Below are positions 34,561 through 46,255 of a stretch of 64,000 bases of DNA, piece by piece. The stretch covers positions 72,243,358 to 72,307,357 of the forward strand of contig CM068377.1 in assembly GCA_034770075.1 (NCBI GenBank), read 5' to 3'. The stretch's first letter is position 1. Each line of letters begins with the position of its first letter. The stretch is from Aralia elata. Lineage: Eukaryota > Streptophyta > Magnoliopsida > Apiales > Araliaceae. A program made the translations under genes and the position numbers. The notes beneath the pieces are model-generated. The model was not told the DNA's origin. It ran no database searches and was given only the letters and a program-made list of their open reading frames with translations.

Positions 34561-35363
34561 CTGATCAATATTCATATTTTCACAAAATAAGACATTCTCA
34601 TAGTCTACAATATTTTTAAACTTCTTAACTAAAATAAAATTTAAAGTTCACCAATAACATAAAAACAACAATAATGCCTATGTAGAACTTTACTAAAAAC
34701 ATAAAACAATAAAACTCAACTTAATATATACTTATAATATGATAAAAAATATAACAATATAATGGATGGACAGAGAATATTATACTAATAGTCATAATGG
34801 ATAGATTTAACTATAATCTATCCATTATTATACTAATAATATCATTATATTTTTGTTATGATTTAACAATATACTAATATTTTATTTACTCATTATTACT
34901 TTTATTCTCTATTTTATTAAATATTAACTTTTTTTATAAACTCTAATATTTTTAAACTTCTTCTACTAATTAATACAAATAATAATAATAAAGTATACCT
35001 ATATCTAATAAACTCCTTCCTTCATATTATTTTTCTATCTTATGTGGAGTTCAAAATCATTAAAAAAATCTTAAATTAGAGCAATATATTATTAATAACC
35101 ATTAATATTATGAACCTAGATCATAATATTTTTTGTTCTCTTCCTTTTTACTCTCTATTTATTAAATACTAACTTCTTTCATAAACTCTAATATTTTTAA
35201 ACTTCTTCTATTAATTAATACAAAATAATAATAATAAAATATACCTAATATAAATGTAATAAGAGAGAAGTTTTCCTCTCAAAATAAAATATTTTCATAC
35301 ACTCCAATATTTTTAAACTTATTTTACCAATACAAAAAAATTATAATAATAAAACATACCTAG

Positions 35364-35402
<39 letters not shown>

Positions 35403-35589
35403 CATACCTAAATCTAATAAACATTTTCCTTTTCATCTCTTCCATATTATGTAGAGTCCAAAGCCATTAATATTAAAAGTCTAGATCATAATATTAAAAC
35501 ACGGAATAACGCAAAAATATTAATATCTCCGAATATTTGACTCTAATATGAAAAAACATCTCCTTTCTCTGTTTAATATTACGAGTCTA

Positions 35590-35740
35590 GATCAAAATAT
35601 AAAAATACGGAATAATATGTGTATATTAATATCTTTTCAAATATTTTAATCTAATATAAAAAACAATAATATAAAAATACGGAATAATATGCGTATATTA
35701 ATATCTTTTCAAATATTTTAATCTAATATAAAAAACAAAT
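35590..35740. repeat. Tandem duplication, ~75 bp
   Basis: AATATAAAAATACGGAATAA to CTAATATAAAAAACA occurs twice in tandem with one visible difference (ATGTGTA versus ATGCGTA). A more diverged third copy precedes it from about 35490. Confidence 0.8.
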
Positions 35741-35959
35741 CGAAATTCATCTATTTTATAATATTTGTTATACTTAACTTAATATTAATGAGTCGAGATC
35801 AATTCAACTTAAAATAAATAGTCATTCAGTTGGATTCAATTAAATGTTCATAAATATCTACAACTTCTATAAAATAATACATTTACTCAATGTTATACCA
35901 CTTTTATGATATTTTTTCTTAATCTCCATATATATTATAAGAACAATAAGAGATTATTA

Positions 35960-35991
<32 letters not shown>

Positions 35992-36454
35992 TTTGTAGGA
36001 ACAATATTGCTAAGGTTTGAATTTATTACAAAAATACATATTTTTATTCATTATAACATATGTTGTTACAAATTAAGTGTATATTATATTTTAAAAGGTA
36101 ATATTTGTCCTCTATGAATTTCTTATTAAATTCAAACCAATAGTCATATGCCTCTTTAGTGAACTAAACCTTTTAACTTTATATAAAATAACATGAAATA
36201 GTAAATTATAATTTTAATCTATTAATTTTTTTTTATTTTAGAGTTTTTTTTTTCTATAAAAAAGAATTTTATATATATATATATATAATGTAGTAAGGAG
36301 TGTGCACAAATACTTTAAAATTTTTACTTTTCAAAAACTTTCATAAATCTTACAAAATTTCAAGTAAATATCAATAATAATAACTGACACATTGATGAAA
36401 TATTATATCCAAAATAGATTAAAAATTCGTATCAAACAATTAATGTAATTTAAT

Positions 36455-39144
36455 TGTAACACCCCCAAATCCGGGTACTTCAATTCCACAGATTTGGTGT
36501 TCACTGTTTATTTCCTACATGTCTAACTACTCATAATAAAGGTTAATAAATAACTTCATAAACCATAATCCCGTTAAAGGGTTACATTACAAATAAAATC
36601 CCAGGTTATCTAACCTTGATACATTATTCGCGGAAATAAAACTTTAATAATAACGAATAAGTCTTAGTTACACAATCACATGAATAAAAGTAGACAAGTC
36701 TTCGTATTAATCATCGTCACTTGTACATTTTTCCTTTTCCTTTGCTGGTAGACGGCCCATCCGTCCTTTCAACTTTAGCTGCAAGGGTTTAGTATGCAAG
36801 GGTGAGCAAAGCAATTGCCCACCAAGATAATAAAGAACACTTTTCGACATTAAACTTATTTGTAAAATATTATTTCACTGATGAGACTAATAATGAATGG
36901 AAACATCTGAAAACTCATTAGAATAAGATACAACATCAAGATATACTGAGGGTCGCAAGATCACGAACTATGTCCTAAGTTAACAGGTAAGTTTGTTGTA
37001 ACCTTTAACAGTTTAATAAACTATAACTGGACTATCCATCTCGTACTCAGGGTGATCAGCAAGTTGTACAATGTATTGTGCACAACCATTCAACGCTTTC
37101 GCATAAGTATTCCCCTATACTAGGGTTGTTCTTCTCAGTTTTGTCATACAAGAGTTCAGTTCAACAAAATAGGATTTAAACAACTTAAGTTATGATCAAA
37201 GATCAACAACAGTGATATACAATGATATAGAATTTGTATATCCAAGGTATTAAAATAATGACTTCAATTAACTTGAGCTTTGAACAACAAGAATCCAAAA
37301 GTCAGAAGTTTATGATATGCAATGATAATTTGCTAAATGAGAAAATAGGATTTAGAAACTTACATATTTGTAGACAGGATATGAATAGAGAGCTTGCATT
37401 AACTGAAATCAAGGTAAGGTAAGGAAACTTGTCTCGAGCGCAGTTTTCTTAACTACAACTCACGTATATAAACCACTTACACTTTCCGTTTATAAAGCAC
37501 AAATAATGATCAGTTACTATATTACTAACACTTCAAGATTCATTCTCATTCAACCTCATCTTAATATCTTAATTATTTTCTGATTATCAATCTCACTTTA
37601 GGAGTTATAAGTTTAATTATAACAATGTCACCCTTATGAATCCCTAAAACTTAACGTTAAGTTAAGGTTTATTAACTTTATATTTTATCATCATCAAGTA
37701 TATGCTTAGTATCCATCTTAGCATCTTGGTATTCATGTAATACATTAATTTAAGTTTTAATCTTGCATAGGGTAACATATCAGGACGAAAAAGAAAAAGA
37801 ATTAAAAAAAAAATTTCATTTTCTGCAATTCCCGTCGGGGCGAAGAATTACTACACAAAACTCTCGCCAGGACGAGGAACTCAGTTCAGTGAGCTTGCCG
37901 AGGCGGAGAAATTTAGCTTAATGAGCTCGCCGGGGCGAGCTCCCTGGATTCCAGATTCTGCAGTTTTGCGAACTGCAGAATTTTCAACCCAAAAACACGA
38001 ATTTTCAAGAATCAAACACCAATTAAAGCATACCCAATTACTATAAACCTCCTAAAAACATTATTAAGCATCCATATACCAATTCTAACAACCTAAAACA
38101 AACAAAACAACAAAACCCAAAGGATTTAAATCAACTTTTCCTTAGTTTTTCCAAAACTCATACATTTAGTGAAATAACTCACCATTTACACAATTTCTAA
38201 CCAAATCAGACCACAATACCTACATTGTTTTCGCTTTTAAACGTAATATCATAAACAACTCTCAATTTATAGATAAATACATGATTGAATCATCAATTTT
38301 TAACCCAAAGTAGACCAAAACATATATACTCCTCAAGAACACAAATTCTCAATTAAAAACTTGTTTTACAACAATCTAATTTCTGTAAATCGTTTGTAAC
38401 TTAATTACAATGAATTATAAACACCTTTCAACATACATATATAACAATCATTCACAAATTCATCAATTAAAACTCTAATTTTATAAAACTCAAGAACACA
38501 AAAATTTAAGAGCAAAAGGGTTAAATTATTACCTTAAATCCTTGTTTAGGCTTATATAGATGATAAGAAGATGATTGGAATTGCTCTAAGAACCTCCTTT
38601 CTTCTTTCAATTTCCATAGAGAATTTCTCCTCTTCTCTTAATACACTATGTTACAAGCTTTGGCCATATAAAACACGTAAAAAGAAAACTGATATATGGG
38701 TTATCAGTTAAACAAAACTAAAAAATTTTGTCAGTTTAGTAAACCAAAGGCCACAAGGCCATGTGTGGTAAAACCAATTTAACAATTACTAAATTATTTT
38801 TATATTCTCTTATCATATAATCACATGTCACACTTGTTTTATTAAATAATTCAACTAACATAACATATTAATTTAACAAATAAATTACTATTCTAATTTA
38901 ATAAATCATCACCTTTCTAATTTAATTATTGAATTAAACTAGAATATTAGCGCTATAACTATCAACAATGTTTCTAATTTAATTAACTTATTTAGTTAAC
39001 AAAACACCAACATAAGTTTAATTAAAACACATCTAAATAAAAATAATTCCATCACTTGCTAATTTAAACCAATAAAATCAATTAAAAATATTTATTCAAC
39101 TTCAATGCATATTTTCAAATAATACAAAATTCTGGATTGTTACA
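36455..39144 (-). repeat. Element B 3' LTR
   Basis: In plus sense TGTAACACCCCCAAATCCGG to CTGGATTGTTACA, about 2.7 kb. It carries the uninterrupted versions of both sites occupied in the 5' LTR: CAAAATAGGATTT near 37165 (MITE) and AAACAAAACAACAAAACCC near 38100 (Tat). Confidence 0.92.
37831..37942. repeat. CTCGCC-GGGGCGAG palindrome cluster in LTR B
   Basis: Four copies of a CTCGCCNGGGCGAG-like motif about 30 bp apart. The last, GAGCTCGCCGGGGCGAGCTC at 37923-37942, is perfectly palindromic except for its centre. The other LTR has the same cluster at 43600-43728 with changes in the arms. Confidence 0.75.
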
Positions 39145-39163
39145 TGGTTCCCTCCTTATAAGG
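39145..39163 (-). other. Element B polypurine tract
   Basis: On the minus strand CTTATAAGGAGGGAACCA directly before the LTR start TGTAACAATCC. Confidence 0.85.
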
Positions 39164-39259
39164 ATTCTGTCCTCAAAATCACAACGCACAACTCACTTAA
39201 TTCAATCGCGCCTTCCCCCTTCTTAAAAGGATTCTGTCCCCAGAATCATAGAACCAGGG

Positions 39260-41808
39260 CTAAACAAACAATTCAGGATAATTCCTCATCATATCAGCTT
39301 CGAGTTCCCACGTAGCTTCTTCAGCATTGTGGTTCCTCCATACTACCTTAACAGAAGGTATGACTTTATTTCTGAGAACCTGTTCCTTCCTGTCCACTAT
39401 CTGGATCGAAACTTCCTCATAAGTTAAGTCTTTCTCAAACTGTATAGGTTCATATTCAATCACATGTTTATAGCCTGGCTTATAAGGCCTTAAAACAGAC
39501 ACATGAAAGACATTGTGGATATGAACCAGCTCTGGAGGTAGAGCTACTTCATAAACCACCTCACCAACTCGCCGCAGTACTTCAAAAAGTCCAATAAATT
39601 GTGGACTAAGCTTAACCTTCTTTCCAAAGCGAATTTTCCCTTTCCAAGGTGAAACTTTCAGAAACACGAAGCTTCCCACCTCAAATTCTCGGTTCTGACG
39701 ATGTTGATCTGCATACTTCTTCTATCTATCTTGAGCAGCTAATAATCACACTCTTATAACTTTCACGATCTCCGCAGTTTGGTGTACCAATTCTGGTCCT
39801 AGAAGTTGCCGTTCACCAACCTCGTCCCAACATAGTGGAGTATGACATTTTCATCCATACAACACTTTGTATGGCGGCATGCCAATACTTGCGTGGTAAC
39901 TGTTGTTGTAAGCAAACTCGACCAATGGTAGGTGATCATTCCAGCTTCCCTTGAAATCCATGACACAGGCGCGTAACATATCCTCCAAGGTTTGAATCGT
40001 TCTTTCGCTCTGTCCATCAGTTTGAGGATGATACGCAGTGCTCATTCTCAACTGAGTTCCCAAGCATTCTTGCAGACGCTTTTAAAAATTTGACGTAAAC
40101 TCGGATCTCGATCAGACATAATAGACACAGGGACACCATGTCACGAAATAATTTCTTTGATGTATAATTTTGCCAACTGGTCTAGGTTGAATCTAATCTT
40201 GATTGGTAAGAAATGCGCTGATTTTTTTAGTCTATTCACGATTACCCAAATCGCGTCAAAACCTTTCTGTGCAATCGGCAAGCCTACCACAAAATCCATC
40301 GTTATGTGTTCCCACTTCCACTCTGGTATTTCTAACGGCTGCAACAAACCACTGGGTCGCTGATGTTCAGCTTTCACTTTCTGACATGTCAAACATCTAG
40401 CAACACATTCTGCTACATCACGCTTCATTCCTGACCACCAATAATATTGACGAAGATCTTGATACATTTTTGTACTCCCTGGGTGAACTGAGTAACGTGT
40501 ATTGTGAGCTTCATCCAAGATCTCCCTTCTAACATCCGGTATCAATGGAACCCAAATTCAATGTTCAAATCTGAGTAATCCCTTGGCATCAATACTGAAC
40601 TTTCCACCTTATCCCTTAGAGACTTCCTTCCTAATCTTCTCACACTCCGCATTTTGAAGTTGAGTTTCTTTGATTCGGTCCAGCAACACTGGACGAACCT
40701 CGACCTGAAATAACTTCCCCTTTGATTCATGCTGGCACTTCACCTCTAATTCCAACTTCGCCATTTGTTTAACAAATTCCTCTTGAGCAGTCAATAACGT
40801 AAGTTTCTCTCGACCATTCCTGCTTAATGCATCAGCAACAACATTCACCTTTCCTGGATGATAGAGAATTTCGCAGCCTTTAATTAGCTCTAACCATCAC
40901 CTCTGTCGCATGTTGAGGTCCTTCTGTGTAAAAATGTACTTGAGACTCTTATGATCCGTGTAAATCTCACATTTTTCACCATAAAGGTAGTGCCTCCAAA
41001 TCTTCAGAGCAAACACCACCGCTGCCAATTCTAAGTCATGTGTCGGATACCCCTTCTCGTAATCTTTCAGTTGTCGTGAGGCGTACACAATTACCTTTCC
41101 GTTCTGCATGAGCACACAACCAAGGCCCTTATGCGACGCATCACTGTAAACCACAAAATTTTTGGTACTATCTGGCAAAGATAATACAGGCGCCGTACTT
41201 AACCTATTCTTCAATTCTTAAAAACTTTCCTCGCATTTATCTGTCCAAACAAACTTAACCGCTTTCCTAGTCAAATTTGTCAACAGAGTGGCGATTCTAG
41301 AAAAAACTTGTATAAACCGTTGATAATATCCTGCCAAACCCAATAAACTCCTCACTTCTGACGGTGTCTTCGGTTGCTCCCAATTCATTACTGCTTCCAC
41401 TTTAGCCGGGTCAACTGATATCCCATCTTTATCAATTACATGTCCAAGAAATTGAACATGATTCAACCAAAATTCACATTTTGAAAACTTCGCATAAAGC
41501 TTCTCTTTCCATAATACCTCCAAAGTTAGCCTCAGATGCTCCACATGGTCTTCTCGTGACTTGGAATACACTAAAATATCGTCGATAAACACCACCACAA
41601 ACTTGTCTAGAAATGGTTTGAACACCCTATTCATTAAGTCCATGAATGCCGCAGGTGCATTCGTTAGACCAAATGACATTACCAGAAACTCGTAGTGACC
41701 ATAACGAGTTCTGAACGCCGTCTTTGGAACATCCTCCTTTCTCACTTTTAGCTGATGGTAATCACTTCTTAAATCTATTTTCGAAAAATGCGTAGCACCC
41801 TTCAGCAC
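39260..41808 (-). pseudogene. Chromovirus pol of element B (truncated, several breaks)
   Basis: Read from 41808 down. Reverse transcriptase (41808-41218) starts inside the domain at ATHFSKIDLRSDYHQL and has the catalytic box VFIDDILVYSKS. RNase H runs 41214-40897 (VVYSDASHKGLGCVL, YTDHKSLKYIFTQKDLNMRQ). The integrase zinc part and first catalytic aspartate are in 40545-40141 (HPGSTKMYQDL, CLTCQKVKAEHQ, MDFVVGLP). After a frame break near 40080-40140 (MSDRDP is still readable), the core ends in 40063-39851 (HPQTDGQSERTIQTLEDML). 39679-39260 is the C-terminal domain with a chromodomain-like end (VSIQIVDRKEQVLRN, VVWRNHNAEEATWELEADM, NYPELF). Stops and frameshifts separate the pieces. Gag and protease are absent. 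Confidence 0.88.
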
Positions 41809-41944
41809 ATAGAGTGTTTTATTATCTTCAATGAATTCCTTAATTCATTCCCTAATACTCGATATGAGTTTATCACCACTATTTTAGCGATTTTCTAAAA
41901 GGCTAACTCCTAAAGTTTTCCCACCTAAGGTTTTTAAACCTACA

Positions 41945-41956
41945 GCTCTGATACCA
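41945..41956 (-). other. Element B primer binding site (initiator tRNA-Met type)
   Basis: TGGTATCAGAGC on the minus strand, three bases inside the 5' LTR. Confidence 0.9.
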
Positions 41957-42682
41957 ACCTGTAACACCCCCAAATCCAGGTACTTCAATTCCATAGATTT
42001 GGTGTTCACTGTTTGTTTCATACATGTCTAACTACCCATAATAAAGGTTAATAAACAACTTCATAAACCATAATCCCGTTAAAGGGTTATATTACCAATA
42101 AAATCCCAGGTTATCTAACCTTGATACATCATTCGCGGAAACAAAACTTTAATAATAATGAATAAGTCTTAGTTACACAACCACATGAACAAAAGTAAAC
42201 AAGTCTTCGTATTACAGCAAATCATCGTCACTTGTACATTTTTTCTTTTCCTTTGCTGGTAGATGGCCCATCCGTCTTTTCAACTTTAGTTGCAAGGGTT
42301 TAGTATGCAAGGGTGAGCAAAGCAATTGCCCACCAAGATAATAAAGAAGACTTTTTGACATTAAACTTATCTGTAAAATATTATTTCACTGATGAGACTA
42401 ATCATGAATGGAAACATCTGAAAACTCATTAGAATGAGATAGAACATCAAGATATACTGAGGGTCACAAGACCACGAACCATGCCCTAGGTTAACAGGTA
42501 AGTTTGCTGTAACCTTTAATAGTTTAATAAACTATAATTGGACTATCCATCTCGTACTCAGGGTGATCAGCCCTTTGTACAATGTATTGTGCACAACCAT
42601 TTAACGCTTTCGCATAAGTATTCCCCTATACTAGGGTTGTTCTTCTCAGTTTTGTCAAACAAGAGTTCAGTTCAACAAAATA

Positions 42683-42940
42683 CTCCCTCCGTCCCAAATT
42701 AATTGCTTTTCTAGGACTTTTTTAAGTCAAATTGACTATTTTTAAAATTAATAATTAAGCATATATAAATATATTTTTAAAATGATTAAAATTGAAATTA
42801 CTAATAAATTGTATATACTTTCTTTTGGTTATAATATCTTCACCTATATGTTAGCAAAAATAGTAAAAAGATTAGTTTTAAAAATAGTCAATTTGACTTT
42901 AAAAAGTCCTAGAAATGCAATTAATTTGGGACGGAGGGAA
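42683..42940. mobile_element. Stowaway-type MITE
   Basis: 258 bp with terminal inverted repeats starting CTCCCTCCGTCCCA, pairing over roughly 70 bp at each end, and flanked by TA. This is the hallmark of Stowaway (Tc1/mariner-related) elements. The sister LTR (near 37165) lacks it, giving a natural empty site. An 80-codon plus-strand frame through it is not a gene. Confidence 0.93.
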
Positions 42941-43599
42941 TATGATTTAAATAACTTAAGTTACGATAAAAGATCAACAACAATAATATACAATGATATA
43001 GAATTTGTATATCCAAGGTATTAAAATAATGACTTCAATTAACTTGAGCTTTGAACAACAAGAATCCAAAAGTCAGAAGTTTATGATATGCAATGATAAT
43101 TTGCTAAATGAGAAAATAGGAATTAGAAACTTGCATATTTGTAGACAGGATATGAATAGATAGCTTGCATTAACTGAAATCGAGGTAAGGTAAGGAAACT
43201 TGTCTCGAGCGCAGTTTTCTTAACTACAACTCACGTATATAAACCACCTACACATTCCGTTTATAAAGCACAAATAATGATCAGTTACTGTATTACTAAC
43301 ACTTCAAGATTTATTCTCATTTAACCTCATTTTAGTATCTTAATTATTTTCTGATTATCAATCTCACTTTAGGAGTTATAAGTTTAATTATAATAATGTC
43401 ACCCTTAGGAATCCCTAAAACTTAACGTTAAGTTAAGGTTCATCAATTTTATATTTTATCATCATCAAGTATATGCTTAGTATTCATCTTAACATCTTGG
43501 TATTCATGCAATACATTAATTTAAGTTTTAATCTTGCATAGGGTAACATATCAGGACCAAAAAGGAAAAGAATTAAAAAAAAATTCATTTTCTGCAATT

Positions 43600-43728
43600 C
43601 CCTCCGGGGCGAGGAATTACTGCACAAAACTCTCGCCGGGGCGAGGAACTCAGTTCAGTGAGCTCGCCGGCGCGAGACTTCGCCGGGGTAGAGAAATGTA
43701 GCTTAATGAGCTCACCGGGGTGAGCTCC
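43600..43728. repeat. Palindrome cluster in element B 5' LTR
   Basis: Counterpart of 37831-37942. The last palindrome reads GAGCTCACCGGGGTGAGCTC, so both arms have changed in step relative to the other LTR. An extra copy (CTCGCCGGCGCGAG) is present near 43662-43675. Confidence 0.75.
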
Positions 43729-44261
43729 CTGGATTCCAGATTCTGTAATTTTGCGAACTACATAATTTCTAACCCAAAAACACGAATTTTCAATAATCAA
43801 ACACTAATTAAAGTATACCCAATTATTATAAACCTCTTAAAAATATTACTAAGCATCCATATACCAATTCTAACAACCTAAAACAAACAAAACAACTGTC
43901 GACGCCGGGTTTTCTCGTCTCTTGGTCCTTTTAGTCTTTTCCAATTTTAGCCCTTTGATTTAATGATGCTTTGGAAAAGGTCGGCATTGATATCGACGGG
44001 GTTTTGAAAGATCGTGTTTTATGATGAGCCAATTAACCAGAGTCGCCAGTTGGTATATTTGAAATGGATGTACCAACTCATCCGAGTTTTCGTTTTTTTA
44101 TAAATCGCTGGCTCATATGTGACTCCGAATTAATTGGTCTGCGAATCGAGATTCATAAAGTTCGGGGGCTTGCTTAAGTGAGGGGAAGGTGTTAGGCACC
44201 CCTCGACTTCCGTGAAACACGGTTACCACAATCTTGATGCTTTCCTATCCTTTAATTCATG

Positions 44262-44301
44262 AATGTGTGTGTGTGTGTGTGTGCGTGTGTGTGTGTGTGT
44301 G
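44262..44301. repeat. (GT)n microsatellite
   Basis: About 20 GT units with one GC interruption. The other LTR has one unit more (about 60273-60312). Confidence 0.9.
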
Positions 44302-45586
44302 CCTATATGAATGTCGTGGTGGGTTTGTATGAAAGAGTCATTTGGATTTTAGGGAAAATCGTGCTTTAATTTTGAGAACGCTTCAGAATGTCTTTCGATT
44401 TATACGAGAAAGCTTGATTCTTTATAAGAAAAGGTTTGATTTTAATTGTCAAAACTATGAGATTTTCATTAGGTGTCGTTTTGGTAAAACACGAGTTTTG
44501 TTAAACCTTGGCCAAAATAGGAATCGAGATTTATACGTTGCTTTCATAAATGATAGGCAATTTCTAGAATCTCTTTCGCCCTATGTATCAAGGTTTAGTA
44601 AAACGTCATTTTATTTATAAAATCATTTTGTGTGGTGTTTTGGAAAACGATCTTTCTTTAGCTTTCTCGTTAGATAGGAATCGACATTCATTAACATTTC
44701 TCAAATTTTAACCTCGTGATTCTAATATCCTACTTTGATTGATTTTATGAAAATCTTATCATTTAGCTTTGAAACCAATTTCGTGTCATAAATCAAATCA
44801 AGCATAAACACGCGTCGGGGCTATTCATGGGCATGTAAGCCATCAAAATGTCCCTGAACGCCAACAATCACAAATTTCACTATTTCGGGGCCTTAAGCAC
44901 GATTCTCGCCTTAGCGTCGTTTTAAGGCCCAACGATTACATATTTACAATGAAAACTACGTCATTTCTACTTCTTACATCAAGATATGTCCATCATCGGA
45001 TTGGGACCCCGGGGTCGCTTTCCTAGGCTCACAACCAAGTATCCACAAACAATCGGATATTACAAGAAAATAAACCAACCCGGATAGTCTAACAATACCA
45101 AGACATCCTAAAATAACGATTTAAAGGAATTGATACCAAATATAACACCTTAAAACACACAAAGAAATTAATAAACGAATATCATCGGGTTATTAGGAAG
45201 AGTTTTATTCCGATGGAAACTTCACTCATAATCCCTAATTCATTGTTCAATCAATAAATTACATGAAAAATTGCATCTAATTTGATCAAATGATATGATA
45301 GAAATTGATATCACAAAAGGAGATTTCACCTTGCAATTGATATCCAAATGGATGTAAACTTGATGTATTTGAATAGAATAAGGGGTGTATTGATACAACC
45401 AAAATCAAAAGAATTGAATTCTCTCCTTTTTTCTCTCTTTTCTTCCTATTTGATTGCAAAATTTCTCTCTTTTTCCTCTCAACTTCCGTGCTCTTTTGCT
45501 GCTGGAATTTCCTTCTTCTTCCCAATTCTAAAATTTTGCTGAACCTCCTGTATGCTGCCCGAAGCGGCTTAAATAGGCTGGCCAGA

Positions 45587-45732
45587 GCCAGCCGCAGATC
45601 TATCTGCGGCTGGCCGCAGATGGATCTGCGGCTGGCCAGCTGGCACGCCTCCCATCGCACTCAGCTGGTAGTGCTGATTTCCTGGTTTTCGTGCTGGCGC
45701 ACCCACTTGGCCGCAGATCTATCCGCGGCTGG
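45587..45732. repeat. CCGCAGAT-ATCTGCGG palindrome cluster in Tat LTR
   Basis: 45587-45614 is a perfect 13-bp-arm palindrome around CT (core CCGCAGATCTATCTGCGG). A second with GG at its centre overlaps it to 45635, and a third, CCGCAGATCTATCCGCGG, lies at about 45711-45728. The cluster is repeated in the other LTR (about 61599-61744). The same motif recurs in the internal region at 47329-47402. Confidence 0.85.
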
Positions 45733-46029
45733 CGGGCTTGACTTTCTCGATTTTCGTGCCACGCCTCGATTTTCGTGCCGCAACGTCGGTTTTCGTTGAC
45801 AGGCTCGTGTTCTGCAGTCCGGGAATTTCCGGGAGACGTGCCACCTCATTTGGAAGTGCCTGCTTCAGACGGCTTTATTGTCACGTAAACTTGGGTTGCC
45901 CAAAACATTGCGGCGGTGCCGGGCGCTCGCCCTTGTGCCCGCTCCTTTGCTCCCGCAAGCTGGTTCAATTGACGATTTTGCCCTCCTGTCATGATTAGTA
46001 GAAGGAAACGCAAAATTTGGGTGTCTACA

Positions 46030-46042
46030 GCTGCCCCTCTTT
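46030..46042 (-). other. Tat polypurine tract
   Basis: On the minus strand AAAGAGGGGCAGC directly before the LTR start TGTAGACACCC. Confidence 0.85.
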
Positions 46043-46255
46043 ATCATGTTTATGAAATGATAAATGAAATGAACAGGATAAAGAATAGACACTCGATGCA
46101 TGAATGACAGTGTGTAAGAATGACAGTGCATACATGATGCCTCACACATATAGCTTATGATGCAACATAAGATGCAATGTATGCAAGACATTCGTAAGAG
46201 TGTCAATGTATCAACCCCTTGACCGTGTTCGTTAGTCTTTGGGTTCACTCCTTCA

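Larger units (their letters stand above)
34216..36449. other. AT-rich non-coding DNA with local duplications
   Basis: No gene or element ends recognised. It contains a ~146-bp imperfect tandem duplication (from 34296 and from 34442), a 14-bp-arm hairpin (34794-34828) and an (ATA)n tract (about 35362-35401). It also contains a ~75-bp tandem duplication (about 35590-35740) and a (TTG)n tract (about 35958-35985). Phrases such as TTTTTAAACTTCTTCTA recur through 34280-35320, suggesting a decayed repeat family. Confidence 0.6.
41960..43896 (-). repeat. Element B 5' LTR, left piece
   Basis: Matches 36455-38110 apart from scattered substitutions and the MITE at 42683-42940. It ends at the target duplication ACAAC (43892-43896) of the Tat element and continues at 62042. 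Confidence 0.92.
43897..46029 (-). repeat. Tat 3' LTR
   Basis: In plus sense TGTCGACGCCGGGTTTTC to GGGTGTCTACA. Includes a (GT)n tract at 44262-44301 and the CCGCAGAT palindrome cluster at 45587-45732. Confidence 0.95.

Noticed and set aside
42782..43024. 80-codon plus-strand ORF
   Set aside because: It runs through the Stowaway MITE into LTR sequence, so it is a chance frame.
44342..44620. 92-codon ORF in the Tat LTR, repeated at 60354-60632
   Set aside because: Conserved only because both LTRs are nearly identical. No domain, and the frame lies antisense to the element in the LTR.
45286..45660. 124-codon minus-strand ORF in the Tat LTR (also 61298-61672)
   Set aside because: Spans a purine-rich stretch and the palindrome cluster. 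Low-complexity lysine/arginine translation without homology I can recognise.
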